Shown one piece after another: positions 9,253 through 17,947 of a DNA stretch of 64,000 nt (position 1 is its first letter; each line of letters begins with the position of its first letter). Under the pieces are notes generated by a model. It was not told where the DNA came from and searched no databases. It saw only the letters and a program-made list of their open reading frames with translations. The position numbers were made by a program, and so were the translations under genes. Source of the DNA: [Eubacterium] eligens ATCC 27750 (lineage in GTDB: Bacteria; Bacillota; Clostridia; Lachnospirales; Lachnospiraceae); NCBI RefSeq assembly GCF_000146185.1, contig NC_012778.1, positions 82,001-146,000 on the forward strand, read 5' to 3'.

Positions 9253-9266
9253 GAGCCGCAGTTTTT
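9235..9266. terminator. bidirectional intrinsic terminator
   Basis: A 14-bp stem (9235-9248 with 9253-9266, one G-U pair), a four-base loop, A-run on the left and T-run on the right. It can terminate the rightward operon and the leftward rfb operon. The stop codon TAA of the membrane-protein gene is in the loop. Confidence 0.92.
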
Positions 9267-9276
9267 ATTATAATAA

Positions 9277-9888
9277 CTAATCAAACTTAAATGTGTTCTC
9301 AAGTGTATCCCAAAGCTGATCCTTATCACTTAAGTTGAGCTTTGTTCCATCGCTTAAAGCATAGCCTTCGCCTGAAGCTGAGCCATTGTAAGTGCCTGTA
9401 AGCTCTGGCCATTCAATACCGATTGCAGGGTCATTCCATGCGAGACCACCCTCGTCGTTAGGATGATAGAAGTCATCGCACTTGTAGCAGAATTCCGCTG
9501 TATCAGTAAGAACGAGGAATCCATGTGCAAATCCCTTAGGGATAAGGAACTGCTTCTTATTCTCCTCTGTGAGAAGGATTCCGTACCACTTTCCATAAGT
9601 TTCAGAGTCTGTACGAAGGTCAACAGCTACATCAAAAACAGCTCCCTTGATAGCTCTTACAAGCTTTGTCTGTGGGAAATGCTTCTGGAAGTGAAGACCA
9701 CGAAGAACACCCTTAGTACTCATAGACTGATTGTCCTGAACAAAGTTAATATTGATACCAGCTTCTTCCATATCACGTTGGCTGTATGTTTCCATAAAAT
9801 AACCACGGTTATCGCCGTGAACAGCAGGAGTGATGACACAAAGTCCTTCGATACCTGCGACATTCTTTTCAATTGTAATCTGTCCCAT
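9277..9888 (-). CDS. rfbC: dTDP-4-dehydrorhamnose 3,5-epimerase
   Basis: 203 residues, the normal length for RmlC. It epimerises dTDP-4-keto-6-deoxyglucose at C3 and C5. The conserved GVLRGLHFQ motif with the catalytic His, the YSQRDMEEAGI region and the PKGFAHGFLVL motif are present, so the cupin fold is intact. It is the last gene of the minus-strand rfbABDC operon, 21 bases after rfbD, and ends just before the shared terminator. Together these genes supply dTDP-L-rhamnose for the glycan locus. Confidence 0.97.
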   Translation of the reverse strand: MGQITIEKNVAGIEGLCVITPAVHGDNRGYFMETYSQRDMEEAGININFVQDNQSMSTKGVLRGLHFQKHFPQTKLVRAIKGAVFDVAVDLRTDSETYGKWYGILLTEENKKQFLIPKGFAHGFLVLTDTAEFCYKCDDFYHPNDEGGLAWNDPAIGIEWPELTGTYNGSASGEGYALSDGTKLNLSDKDQLWDTLENTFKFD

Positions 9889-9909
9889 GATAAAATCTCC
9901 TTTGAAATA

Positions 9910-10827
9910 TTAAATCTCACCGATTTCCTTTAAGAATCTGTGAAGAGCATCCTGCCATGTTGGAAGCGGAGTGAATCCGTTAGCAGTAAGCTTGCTCTTA
10001 TCTAAACGGCTGTTAAAAGGTCTTGCAGCTTTAGAAATGCCGTATTCAGCAGTAGTTACAGGTGTAACCTTAGTAGAAAGACCTGCCTGTGCATAGATTT
10101 CCTTAGTAAAGTCATACCATGAAATGTATCCACCTTCATTAGTTGCATGGTAATAACCGTATTTGTCAGTTTCAACCATATCAACAAGAAGTCTTGCAAG
10201 ATCTAATGTGTAAGTTGGTGTACCAATCTGGTCGTTGACAACACGAACCTCGTCATGAGTCTTTCCTACATTAAGCATAGTCTTAATAAAGTTCTTTCCA
10301 TTAACACCAAATACCCATGCAATACGCACGATAAAGTATTTATCAAGAGTGTTAGAAACAGCAAGTTCTCCGGCAAGCTTAGTCTCTCCATATACATTAA
10401 GAGGCTTGTAGTCCTTGCAGTCTGGTTCCCAAGGTGTTTCACCCTGACCATCAAATACATAATCAGTACTGATGTATACCATCTTGCAGTCAAGCTGTTT
10501 GCAGACATTGGCAATATTCTGAGTACCATCTGCATTGATAGCCTTAACCTTGGCTTTCTTATCATCATCTTCAGCAGCGTCAACGGCTGTCCATGCTGCG
10601 CAGTGAATTACAACATCAGGTGAAACCTTAGTGATAACTTCAGAAACCTGGGCAGCATCAGTTATATCCATAGGTACATATTCGGCTGTTGTGACAGCGC
10701 TTCCATCAGCAACTCCTGAATATTCAGGTGCGATGTCGCTGCCAACGCCTGTATGACCTCTGCCTATCAGTTCATTCATAACGTCGTGGCCAAGCTGACC
10801 GCCAACGCCGGTAACTAATATCTTCAT
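9910..10827 (-). CDS. rfbD: dTDP-4-dehydrorhamnose reductase
   Basis: 305 residues of the RmlD family, which uses NAD(P)H to make dTDP-L-rhamnose. Visible are the Rossmann motif GVGGQLGHDV, the STDYVFDGQGETPW segment and the active-site YGETK (YxxxK). The C-terminal RPFNSRLDKSKL motif is specific for RmlD. It sits in the minus-strand operon between rfbB and rfbC, with ordinary Shine-Dalgarno spacing. The acidic insert after the nucleotide-binding motif is longer than in E. coli but does not affect known catalytic residues. Confidence 0.97.
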   Translation of the reverse strand: MKILVTGVGGQLGHDVMNELIGRGHTGVGSDIAPEYSGVADGSAVTTAEYVPMDITDAAQVSEVITKVSPDVVIHCAAWTAVDAAEDDDKKAKVKAINADGTQNIANVCKQLDCKMVYISTDYVFDGQGETPWEPDCKDYKPLNVYGETKLAGELAVSNTLDKYFIVRIAWVFGVNGKNFIKTMLNVGKTHDEVRVVNDQIGTPTYTLDLARLLVDMVETDKYGYYHATNEGGYISWYDFTKEIYAQAGLSTKVTPVTTAEYGISKAARPFNSRLDKSKLTANGFTPLPTWQDALHRFLKEIGEI

Positions 10828-10858
10828 GTCAAATCTCCTTACAGAATAAATGTGTTAA

Positions 10859-11878
10859 TTAGCGGTTGCTATACATTTTCTCATAGTAGTTCTGATATTC
10901 GCCAGAAATGATTGTCTCCCACCATTCCTTATTATCAAGATACCACTGAATTGTCTTCTTGATACCATCTTCAAACTTAGTTTCTGGAAGCCATCCTAAT
11001 TCATTGTGAATCTTAGTTGGGTCGATAGCGTAACGCATATCATGTCCCTTTCTGTCACCTACATGAACGATAAGTGATTCAGGCTTGCCAAGCTCCTTGC
11101 AGATAAGCTTAACGATATCAATATTTCTCTTCTCGTTGTGTCCACCAACGTTGTATACTTCACCAACACGTCCCTTGTGGATGATAAGGTCGATAGCCTT
11201 GCAGTGATCCTCAACATAGAGCCAGTCACGAACGTTAAGACCTTCGCCATAAACTGGAAGTGGCTTATCGTTAAGAGCATTAGCAATCATAAGAGGGATA
11301 AGCTTCTCTGGGAAGTGGTATGGTCCATAGTTATTAGAGCATCTTGAAATAGTAACAGGAAGTCCATAAGTTCTGTGGTAAGCAAGAACAAGTAAATCTG
11401 CGCCAGCCTTTGATGAGCTGTATGGGCTTGATGTATGGATTGGTGTCTCTTCTGTGAAGAAAAGGTCAGGTCTGTCAAGTGGAAGATCGCCGTATACTTC
11501 ATCAGTAGATACCTGATGGTATCTCTGAATACCGTACTTTCTGCAGGCATCCATAAGAACCTGTGTACCAAGAATATTAGTTATAAGGAAAACTTCCGGG
11601 TTCTCGATAGAACGGTCAACGTGTGATTCAGCAGCGAAGTTTACAACCATATCTGGATGCTCTTCTTCGAAAAGTTTGTAAACAGCTTCGCGGTCTGTGA
11701 TGCTTTCCTTAACGAATCTGAAGTTAGGGTTAGACATAACAGGCTCAAGAGTTGAAAGATTACCTGCATATGTGAGGCAGTCAAGACAGATGATTCTGTA
11801 GTCTGGGTATTTGTTTAACATGTGAAATATAAAGTTACTTCCGATAAATCCGGCTCCACCGGTAACAATAATTGTCAT
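10859..11878 (-). CDS. rfbB: dTDP-glucose 4,6-dehydratase
   Basis: 339 residues. This SDR enzyme converts dTDP-glucose to dTDP-4-keto-6-deoxyglucose. The NAD-binding TGGAGFIGSNF, the STDEVYGDL active-site strand (T-D-E triad) and YSSSKAGAD (YxxxK) are all present, followed by RCSNNYGPYHFPEKL. The rfbA gene precedes it by 65 bases and rfbD follows by 31 bases, all on the minus strand. Confidence 0.97.
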   Translation of the reverse strand: MTIIVTGGAGFIGSNFIFHMLNKYPDYRIICLDCLTYAGNLSTLEPVMSNPNFRFVKESITDREAVYKLFEEEHPDMVVNFAAESHVDRSIENPEVFLITNILGTQVLMDACRKYGIQRYHQVSTDEVYGDLPLDRPDLFFTEETPIHTSSPYSSSKAGADLLVLAYHRTYGLPVTISRCSNNYGPYHFPEKLIPLMIANALNDKPLPVYGEGLNVRDWLYVEDHCKAIDLIIHKGRVGEVYNVGGHNEKRNIDIVKLICKELGKPESLIVHVGDRKGHDMRYAIDPTKIHNELGWLPETKFEDGIKKTIQWYLDNKEWWETIISGEYQNYYEKMYSNR

Positions 11879-11943
11879 AATTAATCTCCTTAATATTTAA
11901 AATGTGTTCTTATATGAAAAATGTTTTAACTAAATGTACTTAA

Positions 11944-12843
11944 TTATTCATGAAGCTTGTCGACATATTTGCCGTCTAAGACATCCTTTAAGTACTGACC
12001 ATACTGGTTCTTCTTTAATACTTCATATACCTTGAGGACGTCATCTTTGTTAATCCAGCCGTTTAAGTAAGCGATTTCTTCAAGACATGCAATCTTTCTG
12101 TGCTGATGAGTCTCAACAGTCTTAACAAAGTTAGTAGCTTCTACAAGACTTTCATGTGTTCCTGTATCAAGCCATGTAAATCCCTGACCGAGAAGCTCTA
12201 CATTTAAAGTACCCTTATCTAAGTAGATACGGTTAAGATCAGTAATCTCAAGCTCGCCTCTTGCAGATGGCTTTAAGTTCTTAGCGTATTCAACAACCTT
12301 GTTGTCATAGAAGTAAAGACCTGTTACACAGTAGTTGCTCTTAGGCTGTGCTGGCTTTTCCTCGATAGATACGGCCTTTCCTTCATTATTAAATTCAACA
12401 ATACCAAATCTTTCAGGATCATCAACATAGTAACCAAATACTGTTGCACCCTTTCCTGATTCAGCATTCTCAACAGCTGCCTTAAGTCTCTTCTTAAGAC
12501 CGTGACCTGCAAATATATTATCACCAAGAACCATGGCAACAGTGTCATCACCGATGAATTCCTCACCGATAATAAATGCCTGTGCAAGTCCGTCCGGGCT
12601 TGGCTGTACAGCGTAAGTAAGGTTGACACCGAACTGGCTTCCGTCCTTTAAAAGCTCTTTGAATCTAGGAGTATCCTGTGGTGTAGAGATGATAAGAATA
12701 TCTCTGATACCAGCACTCATAAGAACTGAGAGTGGATAATAAATCATTGGCTTATCATAGATTGGAAGAAGCTGTTTACTAGTTACCATTGTGAGTGGGT
12801 AAAGGCGTGTGCCAGAACCACCAGCTAAAATAATACCCTTCAT
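11944..12843 (-). CDS. rfbA: glucose-1-phosphate thymidylyltransferase
   Basis: 299 residues, full length for RmlA. It forms dTDP-glucose from dTTP and glucose-1-phosphate. The N-terminal [15 protein letters not shown] signature, the [17 protein letters not shown] segment, [11 protein letters not shown] and [12 protein letters not shown] are all seen. It is the first gene of the leftward rhamnose operon. Its start follows an AAGGAGGAAC site, and it is divergent from the MerR-methyltransferase gene across a 135-base gap that contains a strong palindrome. That arrangement makes control of rhamnose synthesis by the neighbouring regulator possible but unproven. Confidence 0.97.
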   Translation of the reverse strand: MKGIILAGGSGTRLYPLTMVTSKQLLPIYDKPMIYYPLSVLMSAGIRDILIISTPQDTPRFKELLKDGSQFGVNLTYAVQPSPDGLAQAFIIGEEFIGDDTVAMVLGDNIFAGHGLKKRLKAAVENAESGKGATVFGYYVDDPERFGIVEFNNEGKAVSIEEKPAQPKSNYCVTGLYFYDNKVVEYAKNLKPSARGELEITDLNRIYLDKGTLNVELLGQGFTWLDTGTHESLVEATNFVKTVETHQHRKIACLEEIAYLNGWINKDDVLKVYEVLKKNQYGQYLKDVLDGKYVDKLHE

Positions 12844-12890
12844 AATTGAAGTTCCTCCTTGTTTGTTAAAATGTTATGTTAATTTTCAAG

Positions 12891-12918
12891 TAGACATTTT
12901 TTAAGTCATGTATATAAT
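12891..12918 (+). promoter_or_regulatory. promoter of the MerR-methyltransferase gene
   Basis: The -35 TAGACA (12891-12896) is separated by 16 bases from a perfect -10 TATAAT (12913-12918). The palindrome at 12921-12941 begins two bases after the -10, covering the expected start site. Confidence 0.6.
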
Positions 12919-12920
12919 AA

Positions 12921-12941
12921 AAGGTGACGCAGCGTCACCTT
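12921..12941. promoter_or_regulatory. 21-bp perfect palindrome, candidate MerR operator
   Basis: Two 10-base arms, AAGGTGACGC and GCGTCACCTT, surround a single A at 12931. It lies in the divergent region between rfbA and the MerR-type gene. MerR proteins bind such dyads, normally inside a long 19-20 bp spacer. Here it lies just downstream of the -10, which would suit repression. It could also form an RNA hairpin, but it has no immediate T-run. Confidence 0.55.
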
Positions 12942-12978
12942 CAAGTGTTTTTTGAAAAATTTTTACAAGGAGTAATAT

Positions 12979-14223
12979 ATGCATAAAGAGGGATATTATT
13001 CTTCAGGGGAATTTGCGAAGAAAGCAAATGTTTCGGTAAGGACTATAAGATATTATGACCAGCAGAACATATTAAAGCCATCACTTCTTACTGATGAGGG
13101 AGTGAGATTTTATACGGATTCAGATTTTACAAGGTTACAGCAGATATTATTGCTTAAATATCTTGGATTTACACTGGATGATATAAGAAATATGACAATT
13201 GGTGATTCAGATTATCATGTGCTAAAGAATTCACTTGAACTTCAAAAGCGAATGATACAGGACAAGATTGCACAGATGCAGCTTGTATGTAAAGCTATTG
13301 AAGAAACAGAAGACTCTATTAAAGAGGGAAAAGGAGTTGACTGGAGTAATATGCTGGAGATTATCCATCTTACTAATATGGAAGACAGCATGAAGAATCA
13401 GTACATTAATGCTGGAAATATATCTGCAAGAATTAATCTTCATAACAGGTTTTCAGTTAATAAACAGGGATGGTTTCCGTGGGTATATGAGCAGTGTGGT
13501 ATTGTTAAGGGGATGAGAATTCTTGAGATTGGGTGTGGTGATGGAACATTGTGGGTTGACAATATAGGTCAGCTTGCCATGACAGGAAAGAGAAATGAAT
13601 TTTCAGGGAAGAAAAAAAACATATATATAGAGCTTACAGATATATCAGAAGGCATGATAAGTGATGCGAGAAGAAATATAAAAAAAGCAACAGAGAGCTG
13701 GAAGGAAAGAGATATTGATGTGTCATTCAGGTTCAGAGTGGCTTCATGCGAAAAGACAGGGGCAAAAGATGAATCGTATGATCTGGTGATTGCTAATCAT
13801 GTGCTGTTTTATTGTAAAAATGTCAATAAGGCACTTGATGAAATTGTGAGGGTGTTAAAGCCTGGAGGAGTGCTTGTGTGCAGTACATATGGCAGCAGGC
13901 ATATGCAGGAGATAAGCCGCCTTGTGTCGGGATATGATAAGAGAATTGCACTTGAAGCAGATAAGCTTTTTGAAAAATTCGGACTTGATAATGGAGATAA
14001 GATATTAAAAAAACATTTTTCAGATGTTGAGAGAAGAGATTATAAAGATGCGCTTGTTGTTGATGAAGCAGAACCGCTGGTAGATTATATACTATCATGT
14101 CATGGCAATCAGAAAGAGTACCTTGTGGATAAGTATACAGATTTTAAAAAATATGTAGAGAAAAAGCTTGTGAAACCTATGACAATAACCAAAGAGGCTG
14201 GTGTATTTGTGTGTAGAAAATAA
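12979..14223 (+). CDS. MerR-type HTH regulator fused to a SAM-dependent methyltransferase
   Basis: 414 residues. Residues 1-75 form a MerR winged helix (YSSGEFAKKANVSVRTIRYY, then LLKYLGFTLDDIR), followed by a helical dimerisation segment to about 125. Residues about 150-414 are a class I methyltransferase: motif I ILEIGCGDGTLW (181-192), a later DLVIANHVLFYCKN and the LKPGGVLVCSTYG post-motif. The methyltransferase occupies the position of the effector domain in other MerR proteins, so it may bind or methylate the inducer. It is preceded by its own promoter and a palindrome, and by an AAGGAG site. It is divergent from rfbA. Substrate and target genes are unknown. Confidence 0.88.
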   Translation: MHKEGYYSSGEFAKKANVSVRTIRYYDQQNILKPSLLTDEGVRFYTDSDFTRLQQILLLKYLGFTLDDIRNMTIGDSDYHVLKNSLELQKRMIQDKIAQMQLVCKAIEETEDSIKEGKGVDWSNMLEIIHLTNMEDSMKNQYINAGNISARINLHNRFSVNKQGWFPWVYEQCGIVKGMRILEIGCGDGTLWVDNIGQLAMTGKRNEFSGKKKNIYIELTDISEGMISDARRNIKKATESWKERDIDVSFRFRVASCEKTGAKDESYDLVIANHVLFYCKNVNKALDEIVRVLKPGGVLVCSTYGSRHMQEISRLVSGYDKRIALEADKLFEKFGLDNGDKILKKHFSDVERRDYKDALVVDEAEPLVDYILSCHGNQKEYLVDKYTDFKKYVEKKLVKPMTITKEAGVFVCRK

Positions 14224-14357
14224 TGTATAGCAATTATATCTATAATATGGTAAAATCAAAAGAAACATGTTTTGTTACAGGGATAGTTTGAACATGCATA
14301 TTATGGAAATACTCTGATAGAATGAAAGATTATTTATTGGGGGCAGAGAATACAGTT

Positions 14358-15479
14358 ATGAAGAAATTAAAGATTGCTGTTGATGCAAGAACTTTAGGCA
14401 GCAGACCAAGCGGTGTGGGCATGTATCTTAATGACTTCTTAGAACAGCTCATAACATATGATGAATTTGAATGGATTCTTTTTACAGATGTTAAAGAGAG
14501 TGAATATATTAAGAGATTTGAGGCTAGAGGAATCAAGGTTATTGAATGGGGAAAGCCTGTATATAAAAGTGTCGGAGTGTATGCATATTTTGCATTTGTT
14601 AAGAAGGAATTAAAGCAGGTGAAACCGGATATATTCTGGGAGGTTAATTCGATTATACCTATTAATCTTAGTGGAAGCTTTAAGACACTTATTACAATAC
14701 ACGATATGTTTCCTATTCAGTATGTAAGATACTTTGGAAAAATATACAGCTATTATTTTAAGTTTAATCTTGGTGTGACTTTAAGACATACAGATATGAT
14801 TCTGTATAATTCGGAGCAGACTAAGGATGATACAGAGATGTATTTTCCAAAGGCTAAGAAGATTCCAAGCTGCAATGCCTACATTATATCTAATCCGCTT
14901 ACAAGATATGTACCGCCTAAGGATGAGAATTATTTCTTGTATGTAGGTAATATGGAGAAGCGTAAGGGCGTTGATATCCTTATTAAAGCGTACAGAAGAT
15001 ACAGGGAAGAAGGCGGAACAAGACCTCTTATTCTTGCTGGTAAGATGCAGGAGGATGATATTGAGCAGCTTCTTGAGACTGCACTTACAGAGGTTGAAGG
15101 TCTTACTTATCTTGGTTATGTATCACACACTACAAGATATGACCTGTATAACAACTGCTCATGCTTTGTGTTTCCTTCCATGGCAGAAGGCTTCGGAATG
15201 CCTATATTAGAGGTAATGAAGCATAATAAGCCAATACTTGCAAGTAATCTTAAAATATTTGACGAGGTAGTAGGTGACTGTGTGGAAAGATTCAGTCTTG
15301 CCGGTGATGATGATGATAAGGTTATAAGTCTTGCGAATGGAATGAAGAATATAGATAAGAAGATTAATTCTGGACTTGTTGATGAGAATGCATACAGACA
15401 TGCGTTGGACAAGTATACACCGGAAAGACTTGGTGGTATGGTGAGAGACTTTATTAACAGCCAGATGAATAACAGATAG
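14358..15479 (+). CDS. family 4 glycosyltransferase
   Basis: 373 residues of the GT-B fold. The N-terminus KIAVDARTLGSRPSGVGMY is the usual start for GT4 mannosyl/rhamnosyl transferases. The C-terminal donor site NYFLYVGNMEKRKGVD and FPSMAEGFGMPILEVM (E-x7-E) is intact. An in-frame ATG at 14322 would add 12 residues, but MKKLKIAVDARTL matches the family start better; the Shine-Dalgarno is weak for both. It lies 15 bases before a second GT4 gene. Donor could be GDP-mannose or dTDP-rhamnose, both made by genes in this window. Confidence 0.88.
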   Translation: MKKLKIAVDARTLGSRPSGVGMYLNDFLEQLITYDEFEWILFTDVKESEYIKRFEARGIKVIEWGKPVYKSVGVYAYFAFVKKELKQVKPDIFWEVNSIIPINLSGSFKTLITIHDMFPIQYVRYFGKIYSYYFKFNLGVTLRHTDMILYNSEQTKDDTEMYFPKAKKIPSCNAYIISNPLTRYVPPKDENYFLYVGNMEKRKGVDILIKAYRRYREEGGTRPLILAGKMQEDDIEQLLETALTEVEGLTYLGYVSHTTRYDLYNNCSCFVFPSMAEGFGMPILEVMKHNKPILASNLKIFDEVVGDCVERFSLAGDDDDKVISLANGMKNIDKKINSGLVDENAYRHALDKYTPERLGGMVRDFINSQMNNR

Positions 15480-15494
15480 AATGTTGAGGTTTAT

Positions 15495-16787
15495 ATGGGT
15501 TTATCAAAATTTTTTCTTAATACGGGAGAAGCATTGAGACCGGTGCTGACAAAGATTATTCCTATGAAGCTTTTAAGTAAGATGAAAGCAGGGATAATTA
15601 ATAATGCCACAGACAAGCTGTCGGCTGATTCTATTGAAAAATATGAGGCAGGAAGATACAAATGTGGTGCCAATATAATAGGTAATATTAAGGGCGATAA
15701 CGGACTTGGACAAAGCGCAAGAATTATGTGCAGGCTGCTTGATGAGAATAAAGAACCTCATGTTATAAGGGATTTCTTTGTTCCACCAGGAGGTTCAAGA
15801 AGCAATGATACGTATGATGACAGATTCACAGAGGAGCTTCCTTTTGATGTGAATATTATTCATGTTAATGCAAGTGAATTCATGGTAGCATATTTAAGCC
15901 TTGGAAAAGAAGTATGGGATTACAGATATAACATAGGATACTGGGCATGGGAGCTGGAGACATTTCCAGAAGAGTGGCTTCCGGCATTCAAGCTTGTTGA
16001 TGAAGTCTGGACACCGTCTGATTTTGTTACGAATACTTTGAAGAAATACACAGACAAGCCTGTAATAACAGTTCCGCACTGTGTTGCACCGCAGACGGAT
16101 ACTGTGAAGTTTGATAGAAAGCATTTTAATCTTCCAGAAGATAAGTTCTTATTCCTTGTAATGTATAACAGTGGAAGCGTTATGGAAAGAAAGAATCCGC
16201 TTGCCGCTATTAAAGCATTTAAAGAAGCGTTCTGCAAAGATGAACAGATGAAAGAAAAATACAAGGATGTCGGACTTGTTATCAAGATAAGCGAGGCAGA
16301 ATTATCTGCAGAAGATGAAAAGATTATTGGTTCTGTAATAGAGGACTGCGATAACATTTATTATATGTGCGGTCATATGGGAAGATGTGAGGTTAATACA
16401 CTTCTTGCAGATGTGGATGTGTATGTTTCGCTCCACCGTTCAGAAGGCTTCGGACTTGTTATGGCTGAGTCAATGTATGTTGGTACACCTGTTATTGCAA
16501 CTGACTGGTCGGGCAATACAGAGTTTATGAACAGTGATACAGCATGCATGGTCGGTTACGACATGATAGAGCTTGATAAGGACTATGAGCCGTTCAAGAA
16601 GGGCAATGTATGGGCTGATGCACATGTTGATGAGGCAGCAGACTATATGAGAAGGCTTTATGAGGATAAGGATTTCTACGAAAGAATTGCTGGGAATGGT
16701 CAGAAATATGCAAGGGAACATCTGGCGTATAAGCGTTCTGCGGATATTGTCAGCGAGAGGTTAAAGAAAATTCATGGAGAGAATTGA
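15495..16787 (+). CDS. family 4 glycosyltransferase
   Basis: 430 residues. NIKGDNGLGQSARIMCRLL near residue 60 and IGYWAWELETFPEEW near 150 are hallmarks of a GT4 subgroup common in rhamnose/mannose-polymer loci. The C-terminal donor domain has HRSEGFGLVMAESM (E-x7-E) and ATDWSGNTEFM. GAGG precedes the ATG. It ends with TGA immediately before a consensus promoter for the next gene. Probably builds the same glycan as the preceding GT4. Confidence 0.88.
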   Translation: MGLSKFFLNTGEALRPVLTKIIPMKLLSKMKAGIINNATDKLSADSIEKYEAGRYKCGANIIGNIKGDNGLGQSARIMCRLLDENKEPHVIRDFFVPPGGSRSNDTYDDRFTEELPFDVNIIHVNASEFMVAYLSLGKEVWDYRYNIGYWAWELETFPEEWLPAFKLVDEVWTPSDFVTNTLKKYTDKPVITVPHCVAPQTDTVKFDRKHFNLPEDKFLFLVMYNSGSVMERKNPLAAIKAFKEAFCKDEQMKEKYKDVGLVIKISEAELSAEDEKIIGSVIEDCDNIYYMCGHMGRCEVNTLLADVDVYVSLHRSEGFGLVMAESMYVGTPVIATDWSGNTEFMNSDTACMVGYDMIELDKDYEPFKKGNVWADAHVDEAADYMRRLYEDKDFYERIAGNGQKYAREHLAYKRSADIVSERLKKIHGEN

Positions 16788-16816
16788 TTGACAGGGAAAT
16801 GAATGCGTAATATTAT
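16788..16816 (+). promoter_or_regulatory. internal sigma-A promoter
   Basis: Consensus -35 TTGACA (16788-16793), exact 17-base spacer and -10 TATTAT (16811-16816). It begins directly after the stop codon of the preceding glycosyltransferase and leaves about 40 bases of leader before the SGNH gene. It would allow the acylation pair and the downstream exporter to be expressed independently of the upstream genes. Confidence 0.75.
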
Positions 16817-16860
16817 CAGTAATCGATATTTTGTAAAAAGATGATATATAGAAGGTAGTT

Positions 16861-17946
16861 ATGAAAAAATTTAAACCAATAATAAGGTGCGTAATATTCT
16901 TAGCTGGACTTGCAGCTATAATGGGAGTGATTGATTTTGCCTGCGTACAGACAGGCTATGTTAATTACATTTTAAGAAATGTGTGTGCTAAGGATAATGG
17001 TACTGATTATGATACAGTTGTAATCGGAGCATCACATGCAAGGGCATCATCTGATCCGGAGCAGATTGATAAGAATGCGGGAACATATTCGATTAATATG
17101 GCAATTCCGGGAGAAACAGTAAAAGATTCGTATTATGTACTCGAAGAGACATGCAGAACTAATGATATTAAGACAGTTATTCTTGATATTGATTATCAGT
17201 ATTATTTCAATCCTCCTAAAGAAGGATTCTATACTGAACAGTTTATCCAGTGCCAGATGAACTGGGGTTCATATGTAAAGTGGCAGTATATATATGATAA
17301 CATGAATCGTATGGAAATAAGAAATGTTTTCACAAGAAGACAAGCATGTGATTTTACACTTACCAGTATGAAAGAAAATATCAAACAGAAATTATCAAAG
17401 GGTTACAAAGATGCAGATATTTATTCTCTTGATGTAGATGGTGGAACATATGCTGGAAGAGGCTATTTCTATATTAAGCCTGTTAGTGGAGAACTGGCAG
17501 GTAAAGAACTTATAAAAAGCTGGAGTGTAAGAAGCAGAGAGCAAATTACAGGTTATCCTCTGAAGTATATTAAGAAAATAATAAAATATTGCAGAGATAA
17601 TGATATTGATCTTATCGCAGTAACATCTCCAATAACTCCAAGCAGTGTAGGTACTCTTCATATGGAGAATGTTCATAATACAATAAATAATCTGCTGGTA
17701 GAGAATGGAATCTTCTATTATGATTTCAACATGGCAAGACAGGATGTACTGCCAAGAACAGATTCGGACTTTGTTGATAAAGAAGGACATATGAATGGAG
17801 AATTTGCAAAAGAATATTCAGAATTTCTTGGCAAAGTTATTAAAGAACATAAACAGGGAACTAAAGATATTAATAGATATTTCTACAGTTCATATCAGGA
17901 AATGTATGATACTGATGCAGGGCTGTACGGGGTAGTGGAGAAATAA
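16861..17946 (+). CDS. DltD/AlgJ-like SGNH-type membrane-anchored protein
   Basis: 361 residues: one N-terminal TM helix (about 8-28), then an extracytoplasmic domain. VVIGASHARASSDP gives the likely nucleophile S58 in a G-A-S-H block, and DKEGHMNGEFAKEYSEF supplies D306/H310 of the triad. Such proteins work with MBOAT O-acyltransferases to acylate exported glycans, as AlgJ/AlgX or DltD do. The MBOAT gene starts 1 base after its stop codon. It is a paralogue of the three proteins at 51.2-54.4 kb. The acyl group moved here is probably acetyl, since no carrier gene lies next to this pair, but this is inference. Confidence 0.8.
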   Translation: MKKFKPIIRCVIFLAGLAAIMGVIDFACVQTGYVNYILRNVCAKDNGTDYDTVVIGASHARASSDPEQIDKNAGTYSINMAIPGETVKDSYYVLEETCRTNDIKTVILDIDYQYYFNPPKEGFYTEQFIQCQMNWGSYVKWQYIYDNMNRMEIRNVFTRRQACDFTLTSMKENIKQKLSKGYKDADIYSLDVDGGTYAGRGYFYIKPVSGELAGKELIKSWSVRSREQITGYPLKYIKKIIKYCRDNDIDLIAVTSPITPSSVGTLHMENVHNTINNLLVENGIFYYDFNMARQDVLPRTDSDFVDKEGHMNGEFAKEYSEFLGKVIKEHKQGTKDINRYFYSSYQEMYDTDAGLYGVVEK

Positions 17947-17947
17947 A

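Noticed and set aside
9463..9933. 156-residue open frame on the plus strand
   Set aside because: It is antisense to rfbC, whose motifs are complete; no ribosome site or recognisable protein features.
12921..12941. Intrinsic terminator
   Set aside because: The palindrome could form a hairpin with a one-base loop, but no T-run follows directly and no gene ends there; an operator fits better.
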